Shown here piece after piece: positions 1 through 7,502 of a DNA stretch of 64,000 bases (within the stretch, counting starts at the first letter, position 1; each line of letters begins with the position of its first letter). The notes beneath the pieces are model-generated. The model made no database searches, was not told the DNA's origin, and saw only the letters and a list, made by a program, of their open reading frames with translations. The DNA comes from Vibrio fluminensis. GTDB lineage: Bacteria > Pseudomonadota > Gammaproteobacteria > Enterobacterales > Vibrionaceae. The translations under genes and the position numbers were made by a program. The stretch covers positions 33,986 to 97,985 of the forward strand of contig NZ_JADILO010000035.1 of NCBI RefSeq assembly GCF_015278125.1, read 5' to 3'.

Positions 1-89
1 GTTAGGTATTGAGTCAAAGCGACTAGGCCTGTTGAGGCGCAGGCGAATATAGCTAGAACAACACCATTTTTACGAATTGCGTTTAACAT
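1..89 (-). CDS. rsxG: RsxG/RnfG, electron transport complex subunit G (N-terminal part only)
   Basis: Only the first 29 codons are inside the window; the gene continues past position 1. The reading starts MLNAIRKNGVVLAIFA and goes on through a hydrophobic stretch (about residues 9-24), which fits the single N-terminal membrane anchor of RnfG/RsxG. In the family, the periplasmic domain that follows carries a covalently bound FMN; that part is not visible here. The ATG lies 7 bp after the rsxD stop, so it belongs to the leftward rsx operon. Identification rests on the N-terminus plus gene order. Confidence 0.85.
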   Translation of the reverse strand, partial: MLNAIRKNGVVLAIFACASTGLVALTQYL

Positions 90-96
90 GCTTACC

Positions 97-1143
97 TCAG
101 TGTCCGTAAGTTCGTGGCTTAGTGTAGTAATCGATCAGTGGTACACACATGTTAGCCAGCAATACTGCGAAAGCTACGCCATCAGGGAAACCACCCCAGC
201 TACGAATAATAAACACCATTGCGCCAATAAATGCGCCAAAAATTAGACGACCTTTCACTGTAGTCGAAGCTGATACTGGGTCAGTGGCAATGAAGAATGC
301 ACCGAGCATCGTTGCACCTGAGAACAGATGAATAATCGGTGACGCAGTTTGATCCGGCGTTAGCAGCATAAACAGACCACTGATAACAAAGAGACTCGCT
401 AAGAAGCTCACCGGGATTTGCCAACTGATCACGCGCAGTTTGATCATCGCCAAACCACCGATCAGGTAGGCAAGGTTAACCCATTGCCAGCCAAGACCGG
501 CGAACTCACCAAATTGTGGTTGAGAAAGCGCTTCGCTTGCGGTGTTGCCTGCCACTAAAGCGGTCTTAAAGCTATCAAGTGGGGTTGCCATCGTGATGCC
601 ATCAATACCGGTACGGATTTGCTGCAGTGACAAACCTTCAACATTGAAGCCTGTGAAAATCAATGAGAAAGCATCCGCCATGCTGATAGGGGTTGCTTGA
701 AGTTCAACTGGCGAAATCCAACTGGTCATTTGTACCGGGAAAGAGATCAGGAGTACCACATAAGCGACCATTGCTGGGTTAAATGGGTTTTGCCCAATGC
801 CACCATAAAGTTGTTTCGCAATCACAATCGCAAAGATCAGACCGATGGTAATGACCCACCATGGTGAAAGTGGCGGAATGGCGATGGCCAGCAACCAAGC
901 GGTGACTAGAGCACTATTGTCGCGTAAAGCAGACATCGGTGGGCGCTTACGCAGCAGCATCACCATTGCTTCAAGGCTTAATGCAATTACGATAGCCATC
1001 ACTAATTGAATCACTGTCCCCCAACCAAAGAAGTAAGTTTGGGCAATGAGACCTGGTAGGGCGCACAAGGCGACCCACTTCATAAGATCAGGAGTGCTTC
1101 TGCGGCTGTGCGCATGGGGTGAGCTGGCAATAAAGAAGGCCAC
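97..1143 (-). CDS. rsxD: RsxD/RnfD, membrane subunit of the Rnf/Rsx electron transport complex
   Basis: This is an integral membrane subunit of the ion-translocating NADH:ferredoxin-type oxidoreductase (Rnf), called Rsx in enterics where it helps re-reduce SoxR. The 348-residue product has many hydrophobic helices, the family block KQLYGGIGQNPFNPAM (about 108-125), and the SGAT motif near residue 273, whose threonine carries FMN in RnfD proteins. The start is GTG at 1143 and overlaps the rsxC stop by one base (TAGTG), so the two genes are translationally coupled. Length and ends match the family. Confidence 0.95.
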   Translation of the reverse strand: MAFFIASSPHAHSRRSTPDLMKWVALCALPGLIAQTYFFGWGTVIQLVMAIVIALSLEAMVMLLRKRPPMSALRDNSALVTAWLLAIAIPPLSPWWVITIGLIFAIVIAKQLYGGIGQNPFNPAMVAYVVLLISFPVQMTSWISPVELQATPISMADAFSLIFTGFNVEGLSLQQIRTGIDGITMATPLDSFKTALVAGNTASEALSQPQFGEFAGLGWQWVNLAYLIGGLAMIKLRVISWQIPVSFLASLFVISGLFMLLTPDQTASPIIHLFSGATMLGAFFIATDPVSASTTVKGRLIFGAFIGAMVFIIRSWGGFPDGVAFAVLLANMCVPLIDYYTKPRTYGH

Positions 1144-3869
1144 TACTCTTTCTCCTCAGATTGTTTTTGTTGTTCTTGTTGTGCTTTACGAGCTTTAGCG
1201 CGTGCGATAGCTGCTGCGACCGCCGCTTTCTTTGGATCGATTTCTGCGCGTTCCGCATCCGTAGCATCATTTTCTGCTTGGGCTTCTGTTTCAGCAGTGT
1301 CGCTGTCAGCTTTTGCTTGTTGCTCCGCTTTGCGTGCTTTAGCGCGAGCGATCGCGGCAGCGACAGCCGCTTTTTTCGGGTCTTCGCTTGCGGTTTCTGC
1401 CTCAGCAGTGTCACTATCAGCGTTTGCTTCTTGCTCTGCTTTACGCGCTTTCGCACGGGCAATTGCGGCAGCGACAGCGGCTTTCTTCGGATCTTCGCTT
1501 GCGGTTTCTACCTCAGCAGTGTCGTTGTCAGCTTTCACTTCTTGTTCAGCTTTGCGTGCTTTAGCGCGAGCGATCGCGGCAGCGACAGCGGCTTTTTTCG
1601 GATCTTCGCTTGCGGTTTCTGCCTCAGCCGTGTTGTCGTCAGCTTTCGCTTCTTGTTCAGCTTTGCGTGCTTTAGCACGGGCAATCGCGGCAGCGATAGC
1701 GGCTTTTTTCGGATCTTCGTTTGCGGTTTCTGCCTCAGCCGTGTCGTTGTCAGCTTTCACTCCTTGTTCAGCTTTGCGTGCTTTCGCGCGGGCAATCGCG
1801 GCAGCGACAGCGGCTTTTTTCGGATCTTCGTTGGTCGCTCCTGTCTCAGCCGTGTTTTCGTCAGCTATTACTTCTTGTTCAGCTTTACGCGCTTTTGCAC
1901 GAGCAATCGCGGCAGCGACAGCAGCTTTCTTCGGATCTTCGCTTGCCGTTTCTGCCTCAGCCGTGTTGTCGGCATTTGATACTTCTGCTTCGGCTTTACG
2001 CGCTTTCGCACGGGCAATCGCAGCTGCAACCGCCGCTTTCTTATCCGCTGCTGGAGTATCCGTAGCGTCGCTCTGTTGTTGCTGCGCTTTTTTCGCTTTA
2101 GCGCGAGCAATTGCCGCAGCGACCGCGTCTTTCTTATCGGTAGACTCAGCGCTTGCAGAGTCTTTTTCAGCCTTACGTTCACGAGCTTGACGTTTACGCT
2201 CTTCACGTAATTTTGCCATCTCGCTATTGTCTGGCTCAGTTTGACCTTTCTGCATGGCTTCCGCTTGCTTCGCTTTAGCACGCGCAATTGCTGCTGCGAC
2301 AGCAGGCTTAACACTTGCTTCTTGCGGCTGTTCTTGGCTCTTTTGCGCTTTAACACGAGAAATTGCAGCCGCAATCGCATCATCACCACCAGATTCTTTC
2401 ATATCTTTACGACGATCATCTGCGGCTTTTTTGAAGCGATTTTCACGTTCTGCTTTGTCGCGTTCCATACGCGCTTTTTTATTTTCAAAGCGCTGTTTTG
2501 CGCGTTCTGAAGCATCAGCTTCTTCTTTGCGTAGACGAATTTCAGCTTTGGCTTGACGGTAGTACTTAACCAGTGGAATTTCACTAGGACAGACAAACGC
2601 ACATGCGCCACACTCAATACAATCTTTGAGGTTGAGTTCTTCGCACTTGTCGAACTCTTGAGCTTTGGCATGCCATTGCAATTGCTGTGGTAGCAGTGAA
2701 GCAGGGCAAGCCTCGGCACATTGACCACAACGAATACACGCCATTTCATACGAATCAACTGCGATTTCACGGCGTGTTGGCGCCAAAATACAGTTCGCCG
2801 TTTTGGTAATCGGCACATTGGTATGCGGCAGAGTAAAGCCCATCATTGGGCCACCCATGATCAGGCGTTGCATTTTCTTGTCAGCACTGTAGTCAAACTC
2901 ATCAAGCAGAGCTTGCACTGGCGTACCAATCAGTGCCCAAACGTTCTTAGGCTGTTTGAAAGTATTACCCGTTAGTGTAACGATACGCTCAATGAGTGGC
3001 TCGCCATGGAAAACGGCACGTTGAATCGCGTACAGAGAGCCGACGTTTTGCACCATTAAGCCAATATCTGCAGGGATGCCATTGTTCGGTACTTCTTTGT
3101 TAGTTAGTACTTTAATCAGCTGTTTTTCACCACCAGAAGGATATTTCGTCGGGATCACTCGGATCACGATATCTTTATCTTGTGCAGCAAGCTCTAAAGC
3201 TTTTACGGCTTGAGGTTTGTTGTCTTCAATACCAATGATAGTCAGCTTTGGCTTGAGAATATATTCAACAACTTCAATACCTTGGATAATGGCATCAGCA
3301 TAGTCTTGCATCAGCACATCATCCGCCGTGATGTAAGGTTCACATTCTGCGGCGTTAACAATCAAGATTTCCGTGCGGCCAAGACCGGCTTGAATTTTCT
3401 TTGCGGTAGGGAAGCCTGCGCCACCCATACCTGAAATACCCGCTTGGCGAATAATCTCAATCAGAGCTTCCGGCGTTTTTACTTGGTAATCAGCAACTGG
3501 CTGGCGCTCAATCCATTCATCCAAATGATCCGGCTCGAGAACAATACACAGTTCAGAGAGACCTGAAGGGTGGGCCGTGGTTCTTGGCTCAATAGCTTTT
3601 ACGATGCCAGAGGTAGGCGCGTGGATCGGTAGCATAAAGCTGGTATCGTACTTAGTCAGAGGTTGACCTTTTAATACGCGCTCACCTTCGGTAACGATTA
3701 AGTTACCAGCTTGACCGATATGCTGCTTCACTGGCAAAACCAGTTCGTTAGCAATAGATGCTCGTGCTACAGGAGTTTTTAGCGACTGCAGTTTATTCTC
3801 CGGTGGATGAACACCACCAGGAAAATTCCAAAGAGCACCAGATTTGATTTGTTCGATTAATGGCAACAT
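1143..3869 (-). CDS. rsxC: RsxC/RnfC, Fe-S/flavin subunit with a long tandem-repeat C-terminal tail
   Basis: RsxC is the peripheral NADH-side subunit of the Rsx/Rnf complex. Residues 1 to about 450 are a normal RnfC: a glycine-rich nucleotide-binding stretch (GMGGAGFPTAKK, about 147-158), a SLBB-like middle, and two [4Fe-4S] motifs, CIRCGQCAEACP and CIECGACAFVCP. The rest, to residue 908, is low-complexity. After a charged linker, about ten near-perfect Ala/Arg/Lys blocks (AAAIARAKARKA) alternate with acidic spacers. Five consecutive units (residues 645-829, nt 1383-1937) are exactly 37 residues (111 bp) long. Repeat tails occur in RsxC of many gamma-proteobacteria, but copy number varies. 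Overlap with rsxD indicates coupled translation; rsxB lies 8 bp upstream. Confidence 0.95.
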   Translation of the reverse strand: MLPLIEQIKSGALWNFPGGVHPPENKLQSLKTPVARASIANELVLPVKQHIGQAGNLIVTEGERVLKGQPLTKYDTSFMLPIHAPTSGIVKAIEPRTTAHPSGLSELCIVLEPDHLDEWIERQPVADYQVKTPEALIEIIRQAGISGMGGAGFPTAKKIQAGLGRTEILIVNAAECEPYITADDVLMQDYADAIIQGIEVVEYILKPKLTIIGIEDNKPQAVKALELAAQDKDIVIRVIPTKYPSGGEKQLIKVLTNKEVPNNGIPADIGLMVQNVGSLYAIQRAVFHGEPLIERIVTLTGNTFKQPKNVWALIGTPVQALLDEFDYSADKKMQRLIMGGPMMGFTLPHTNVPITKTANCILAPTRREIAVDSYEMACIRCGQCAEACPASLLPQQLQWHAKAQEFDKCEELNLKDCIECGACAFVCPSEIPLVKYYRQAKAEIRLRKEEADASERAKQRFENKKARMERDKAERENRFKKAADDRRKDMKESGGDDAIAAAISRVKAQKSQEQPQEASVKPAVAAAIARAKAKQAEAMQKGQTEPDNSEMAKLREERKRQARERKAEKDSASAESTDKKDAVAAAIARAKAKKAQQQQSDATDTPAADKKAAVAAAIARAKARKAEAEVSNADNTAEAETASEDPKKAAVAAAIARAKARKAEQEVIADENTAETGATNEDPKKAAVAAAIARAKARKAEQGVKADNDTAEAETANEDPKKAAIAAAIARAKARKAEQEAKADDNTAEAETASEDPKKAAVAAAIARAKARKAEQEVKADNDTAEVETASEDPKKAAVAAAIARAKARKAEQEANADSDTAEAETASEDPKKAAVAAAIARAKARKAEQQAKADSDTAETEAQAENDATDAERAEIDPKKAAVAAAIARAKARKAQQEQQKQSEEKE
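1383..1937 (-). repeat. 111-bp coding minisatellite in rsxC (five exact-length units inside a longer array)
   Basis: Five in-frame units of 111 bp each encode DPKKAAVAAAIARAKARKAE followed by an acidic spacer. Related but unequal units extend the array from about 1143 to 2138. Units differ at scattered positions, mostly in the spacer, so this is an old array that is still prone to gain or loss of units by slippage or unequal recombination. Assemblies from short reads may miscount it. Confidence 0.9.
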
Positions 3870-3877
3870 ACCAGTCC

Positions 3878-4462
3878 TTAATTCACACTTTCCTGCTTGT
3901 CAGCAGAGTCGGTAATATCAACAACAGGAATGGCGTTTAATTGCCACTTCCAATTCGCTGTAGTGGTGACTACAGGGATCATTTCAATACAGTCTGTCGG
4001 GCAAGGAGAGACACAGAGATCACAGCCCGTACATTCATCTTTAATGACGGTATGCACCGCTTTTGTACCACCAACAATGGCATCAACTGGGCATGCTTGA
4101 ATACATTTAGTACAACCGATACACATGTCTTCATGGATAAAGGCGACAGTTTTCACTGCGTCATCGAGATCATGTGCTGAGTCAGTCGCTTCAACCCCCA
4201 TTAGAGAGGCTAGCTTTTCAATAGTCGCTTGACCACCCGGAGGGCATTTATTGATCGCATCGCCGTTAGCGATGGCTTCAGCGTATGGGCGGCAACCAGG
4301 GTAACCACATTGACCACATTGGGTTTGGGGCAAAATACCGTCGATTTGGTCAACAATAGGGTCAGCTTCGACTTTAAAGCGAATCGAAGCAAAACCGAGA
4401 ATAGCGCCAAATACAGCGGCAAGTACCGCGAGTGCGATAATAGCGATTAGTATTGAACTCAT
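3878..4462 (-). CDS. rsxB: RsxB/RnfB, ferredoxin-type subunit of the Rsx/Rnf complex
   Basis: 194 residues. An N-terminal membrane helix (about 4-24) anchors the protein. It is followed by the Fe-S motif CGQCGYPGCRPYAEA (about 48-62) typical of RnfB, then two ferredoxin motifs CIGCTKCIQACP (about 116-127) and CTGCDLCVSPCP (about 146-157) that bind [4Fe-4S] clusters and pass electrons between RsxC and the membrane subunits. The ATG overlaps the stop of rsxA by one base (TAATG), so translation is coupled. All expected cysteines are present. Confidence 0.96.
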   Translation of the reverse strand: MSSILIAIIALAVLAAVFGAILGFASIRFKVEADPIVDQIDGILPQTQCGQCGYPGCRPYAEAIANGDAINKCPPGGQATIEKLASLMGVEATDSAHDLDDAVKTVAFIHEDMCIGCTKCIQACPVDAIVGGTKAVHTVIKDECTGCDLCVSPCPTDCIEMIPVVTTTANWKWQLNAIPVVDITDSADKQESVN

Positions 4463-5043
4463 TACAGCTTCACCAAACCAGTAAAGCCCATAAAGGCTAG
4501 AGACATTAAACCGGCGGTGATCATCGCAATGGATGCGCCTTTAAATGGAGTCGGTACGTCGGCAGCAGTGATACGCTCGCGCATTGAAGCAAACAAGATC
4601 AGCACTAATGAAAAACCAACAGCTGCACCAAATCCGTAGATAATTGATTCGATGAAGTTATGATTTTCATTGATGTTGAGCAGTGCAACACCCAATACCG
4701 CACAGTTGGTGGTGATTAGCGGTAAGAAAATACCCAGCAGACGATAGAGTGTCGGGCTGGTTTTATGTACCACCATTTCAGTGAACTGTACCACCACGGC
4801 GATAACGAGAATGAAACTCATAGTTCGCAAATATTGTAGCCCTAATGGTACTAAAATATAGCTTTCTACGAGATACGCGCACACCGAAGCGAGAGTTAGC
4901 ACAAAAGTGGTTGCTAACCCCATACCAATAGCAGTCTCTAATTTCTTAGAAACGCCCATAAATGGACATAAGCCCAAGAACTTCACCAGTACAAAGTTGT
5001 TGACCAGCACAGTGCCGACCAACAACAAAAGATATTCGGTCAT
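4462..5043 (-). CDS. rsxA: RsxA/RnfA, membrane subunit of the Rsx/Rnf complex
   Basis: 193 residues with about six hydrophobic helices. It belongs to the RnfA/NqrE family, which forms part of the membrane electron and ion path. I chose the ATG at 5043 because the product then begins MTEYLLLLVGTVLVNNF, as in known RnfA proteins; the frame stays open 20 codons further up but those residues are not family-like. It is the first gene of the leftward rsx operon. No strong ribosome binding site is visible before the start. Confidence 0.95.
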   Translation of the reverse strand: MTEYLLLLVGTVLVNNFVLVKFLGLCPFMGVSKKLETAIGMGLATTFVLTLASVCAYLVESYILVPLGLQYLRTMSFILVIAVVVQFTEMVVHKTSPTLYRLLGIFLPLITTNCAVLGVALLNINENHNFIESIIYGFGAAVGFSLVLILFASMRERITAADVPTPFKGASIAMITAGLMSLAFMGFTGLVKL

Positions 5044-5406
5044 AGTTTTATATTTAAAGAAATCCGATCCCGATATTATCTCGCTTTGCTTGCTTAATAA
5101 CAACCAAGGAAAGATAAGGTTTTAGGTTGTTGAGTAAAAATTATACGCAAAATATGTGCTAATAGAGCGGAAAACGTTTTCGTCGTGGAGCAGAGCGGTG
5201 AGGATATGTTGCATAACAATAGTGGTTTATATCCATTCCAATTACACAGCAGTAACAACTGACCAGTAATAGCGAGAGGTATTAAACAATCTTCACATAG
5301 CGCGGTTTTTTCGTTGCGCTTATGTGATGGTGTGCTGAAAACAAAAATAATAAAAAACTTACTATTCACAAGGTTTTATTTAAACGTTGTCATCAAGGAG
5401 TTTGAT
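5044..5406. other. Divergent promoter region between rsxA and the Dcu carrier
   Basis: About 360 bp with no convincing gene. It must hold the promoters of both the rsx operon (leftward) and the dcu gene (rightward). An open frame of about 90 codons on the minus strand (5094-5369) has no ribosome binding site and no recognisable product. I could not identify a clean FNR or Arc site by eye, although both flanking operons belong to anaerobic or redox metabolism. Confidence 0.5.
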
Positions 5407-6720
5407 GTGTTTTTGATAGAGTTTTTAGTTGTTCTGGGATGTATTTTAATTGGTGCGCGGATCGGCGGTATCGGTCTTGGTGTTATGGGTGGTATCGGCT
5501 TAGCGATCTTAAGCTTTGTCTTTGGCTTAAAACCGACTAGTCCACCCATTGATGTAATGCTAATGATCATGGCGGTGGTTGCGGCGGCAGCGGCAATGCA
5601 AGCGGCTGGTGGTCTAGATTATCTGATTAAAGTGGCATCTAACATTTTGCGCAAGAACCCTCGCCAAATCACTTTTATTGCGCCACTGGTTACTTGGTCT
5701 TTCACCTTTTTAGCGGGTACTGGTCACGTAGCGTATTCAGTTCTACCGGTTATTGCAGAAGTAAGTCGTCGTAGCGGCATTCGCCCTGAGCGCCCACTGG
5801 GTATGGCGGTAATCGCATCTCAGTTTGCTATCGTGGCAAGCCCTATCGCAGCTGCGGTTGTTGCTCTGGTTGCATTTTTAGAGCCGCAAGGCATTACCCT
5901 AGCTGATGTACTGATGGTAACCATTCCGGGTACGTTCCTTGGTCTTGCCTCAGCTTGTTTAATTGTTAACAAGCTTGGCAAAGAGCTAAAAGACGATCCT
6001 GAGTACCAACGTCGCATGCAAGATCCTGCTTTCCGTAAAGAGATGGAAGAAGAGACTCAAGTAGAAGAAATTGAGATTCGTCCAGAAGCGAAACGTGCCG
6101 TTGGTCTGTTCCTATTTGGTGCGCTAGCGGTTGTTATCATGGGCGCATTCCCATTCCTAAGACCAAACTTTGATGGTTCACCGATGGGCATGGCGCACAC
6201 GATTGAAATCATTATGTTAGCTATGGGTGCGCTGATTATTTTGATCTGTAAACCGGATGGCAACGCGATCACCCAAGGTTCGGTATTCCATGCGGGTATG
6301 CGTGCGATTGTCGCAATCTTCGGTATTGCATGGCTTGGCGATACTTTCATCGGTGGTCACGATATGATGGTGAAAGAGGCGGTATCGGGCATGGTGGAAG
6401 TGGCGCCTTGGACGTTTGCATTTGCGCTGTTTGGTCTCTCTGTGATGGTAAATAGCCAAGGTGCAACGACTGCGGTATTGGTGCCGGTAGGTATTATGCT
6501 TGGTTTGCCACCAGAAGTAATTATCGCGACGTTCGTTGCGGTTAACGGTTACTTCTTTATTCCTAACTACGGTCCAATCATTGCTTCAATTGACTTTGAC
6601 CGCACAGGGACGACTAAGATTGGCAAATATATCTTTAACCACAGCTTTATGATTCCGGGTCTACTGAGCTTAGTGTTCAGTATTATCTTCGGCTTTATCT
6701 TTGCGGGTATCGTGTTGTAA
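5407..6720 (+). CDS. Anaerobic C4-dicarboxylate transporter, DcuA/DcuB family
   Basis: 437 residues, about ten hydrophobic helices, DcuA/DcuB family. These inner-membrane carriers exchange fumarate, malate or aspartate for succinate during fumarate respiration. Family blocks seen are QAAGGLDYLI, FLAGTGHVAYSVLPVIAEV, ASPIAAAVV and the C-terminal FDRTGTTKIGK. Sequence features are mixed between DcuA (DDPEYQRRM loop) and DcuB (GTGHVAYS), so I do not choose a letter. Start: GTG at 5407, six bases after AAGGAG and aligned with the family N-terminus (FLIEFLVVL). The frame is open upstream to 5314 but without a ribosome site. It stands alone and is followed by a terminator. Confidence 0.9.
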   Translation: MFLIEFLVVLGCILIGARIGGIGLGVMGGIGLAILSFVFGLKPTSPPIDVMLMIMAVVAAAAAMQAAGGLDYLIKVASNILRKNPRQITFIAPLVTWSFTFLAGTGHVAYSVLPVIAEVSRRSGIRPERPLGMAVIASQFAIVASPIAAAVVALVAFLEPQGITLADVLMVTIPGTFLGLASACLIVNKLGKELKDDPEYQRRMQDPAFRKEMEEETQVEEIEIRPEAKRAVGLFLFGALAVVIMGAFPFLRPNFDGSPMGMAHTIEIIMLAMGALIILICKPDGNAITQGSVFHAGMRAIVAIFGIAWLGDTFIGGHDMMVKEAVSGMVEVAPWTFAFALFGLSVMVNSQGATTAVLVPVGIMLGLPPEVIIATFVAVNGYFFIPNYGPIIASIDFDRTGTTKIGKYIFNHSFMIPGLLSLVFSIIFGFIFAGIVL

Positions 6721-6769
6721 TCATTTGATTAAAAAGCTATATGCTGCCTTATCGTGGCGGTAAGAAAAC

Positions 6770-6800
6770 AAAGGCGCCTGCGGGCGTCTTTGTGTTTTTT
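6770..6800 (+). terminator. Rho-independent terminator of the Dcu carrier gene
   Basis: GC-rich stem AAAGGCGCC / GGCGTCTTT with a TGCG loop, followed by a T-rich tail, about 50 bp after the dcu stop. Confidence 0.8.
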
Positions 6801-6837
6801 GTGCATTGGTAAAGAGAGTTACGAGTGTACAGATACG

Positions 6838-6866
6838 AAAAAGCCGCGTCCTAAGACACGGCTTTT
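6838..6866 (-). terminator. Terminator downstream of tRNA-Asn
   Basis: Stem AAAAGCCGTGTC / GACGCGGCTTTTT (minus strand) with a four-base loop and T-run, starting 10 bp beyond the tRNA 3' end. The flanking A and T runs make it potentially bidirectional. Confidence 0.8.
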
Positions 6867-6876
6867 CCATGGAATT

Positions 6877-6952
6877 TGGCTCCTCCTGCTGGGCTCGAAC
6901 CAGCGACCTGCGGATTAACAGTCCGTCGCTCTACCAACTGAGCTAAGGAGGA
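6877..6952 (-). tRNA. tRNA-Asn(GTT)
   Basis: 76-nt gene with encoded CCA. The acceptor stem begins TCCTCCT and pairs with AGGAGGA before GCCA. The D-arm contains AGCTCAGTTGGTAGAGC, the anticodon loop reads CTGTTAA (anticodon GTT), and the T-arm has GGTTCGAGCC. Transcribed leftwards as a single gene. Confidence 0.97.
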
Positions 6953-7502
6953 ATTGCATTTAGCGGAGCAAATGTTATCTGTAGCTAATTTCACTGTCAA
7001 CAGTTGTGAAATGAAAATTGGCAAAACGAGTGAAGAAAAATATCTTTACTTTTTGCTAGCCCGCATGGCTATTGGGCTGTAAATAGTTATCCACTAAAAT
7101 TGTGGATAAGTGTGTTAATTATGCTTTAATAACTATTTTAATGATTAAAAGATCGTCAATGGGGATTTTTTGTTGCGCAAATGGATCTTTGCTTAGATGT
7201 AGCAATAACAAACGTTTGTGGTGGTTTTTGATCTAATTTGAGAGTGAGCGCAAATAAATGATCGAAGTGCGATCGGCGCTTGATCGAGTGATTTTGTGTA
7301 TAAGCTGTGAATGGTTAAGGTGCGTTTTTTAGGCTGGGTGCCTTGATAGGGGCAGGAATGTTATCAGCTTATTAGTCAGGGATCTAGCGTCAATTAGAAA
7401 AATAATCGATAAAAGCTGAGTGAATTTTTCGATTAGGACTTGAGTCTGTATATATATACAGACAAAATGGCCCTCTACTATAGTTACGTTTTCGAGGATG
7501 CG
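6953..7502. other. 550-bp regulatory region upstream of uvrB with DnaA-like boxes and a GATC cluster
   Basis: No gene is visible. A pair of DnaA-box-like 9-mers lies in opposite orientation: TTATCCACT at 7087-7095 and the perfect TGTGGATAA at 7101-7109. Seven GATC (Dam) sites occur between 7151 and 7384, at 7151, 7184, 7230, 7260, 7271, 7282 and 7381; three of them are spaced exactly 11 bp apart. A LexA box sits close to uvrB. This is far denser in GATC than chance, and the set suggests replication-linked or DnaA control of uvrB as reported for E. coli uvrB. Confidence 0.6.
7446..7461 (+). promoter_or_regulatory. LexA (SOS) box of uvrB
   Basis: Perfect 16-bp palindrome CTGT-(AT)4-ACAG, exactly the LexA consensus, ending 41 bp before the uvrB start codon. 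uvrB is a classic SOS gene, so repression by LexA and induction by DNA damage are expected. Confidence 0.95.

Noticed and set aside
1143..2138. Regular repeat spacing that could suggest a CRISPR array
   Set aside because: The units are coding, in frame, 111 bp long, with no unique spacers and no cas genes.
1161..2190. Two long plus-strand open frames (about 270 and 300 codons) across the rsxC repeat region
   Set aside because: They are mirror frames of the 111-bp rsxC repeat; their products are Cys/Phe- or Ala/Ser-rich repeats without start signals, and rsxC itself is certain.
5094..5369. A 91-codon minus-strand frame between rsxA and the dcu gene
   Set aside because: No ribosome site, no recognisable product, and it fills the divergent promoter region.
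7440..7502. A longer UvrB starting upstream of 7503
   Set aside because: The extra residues are encoded by the LexA box itself and do not match UvrB N-termini.
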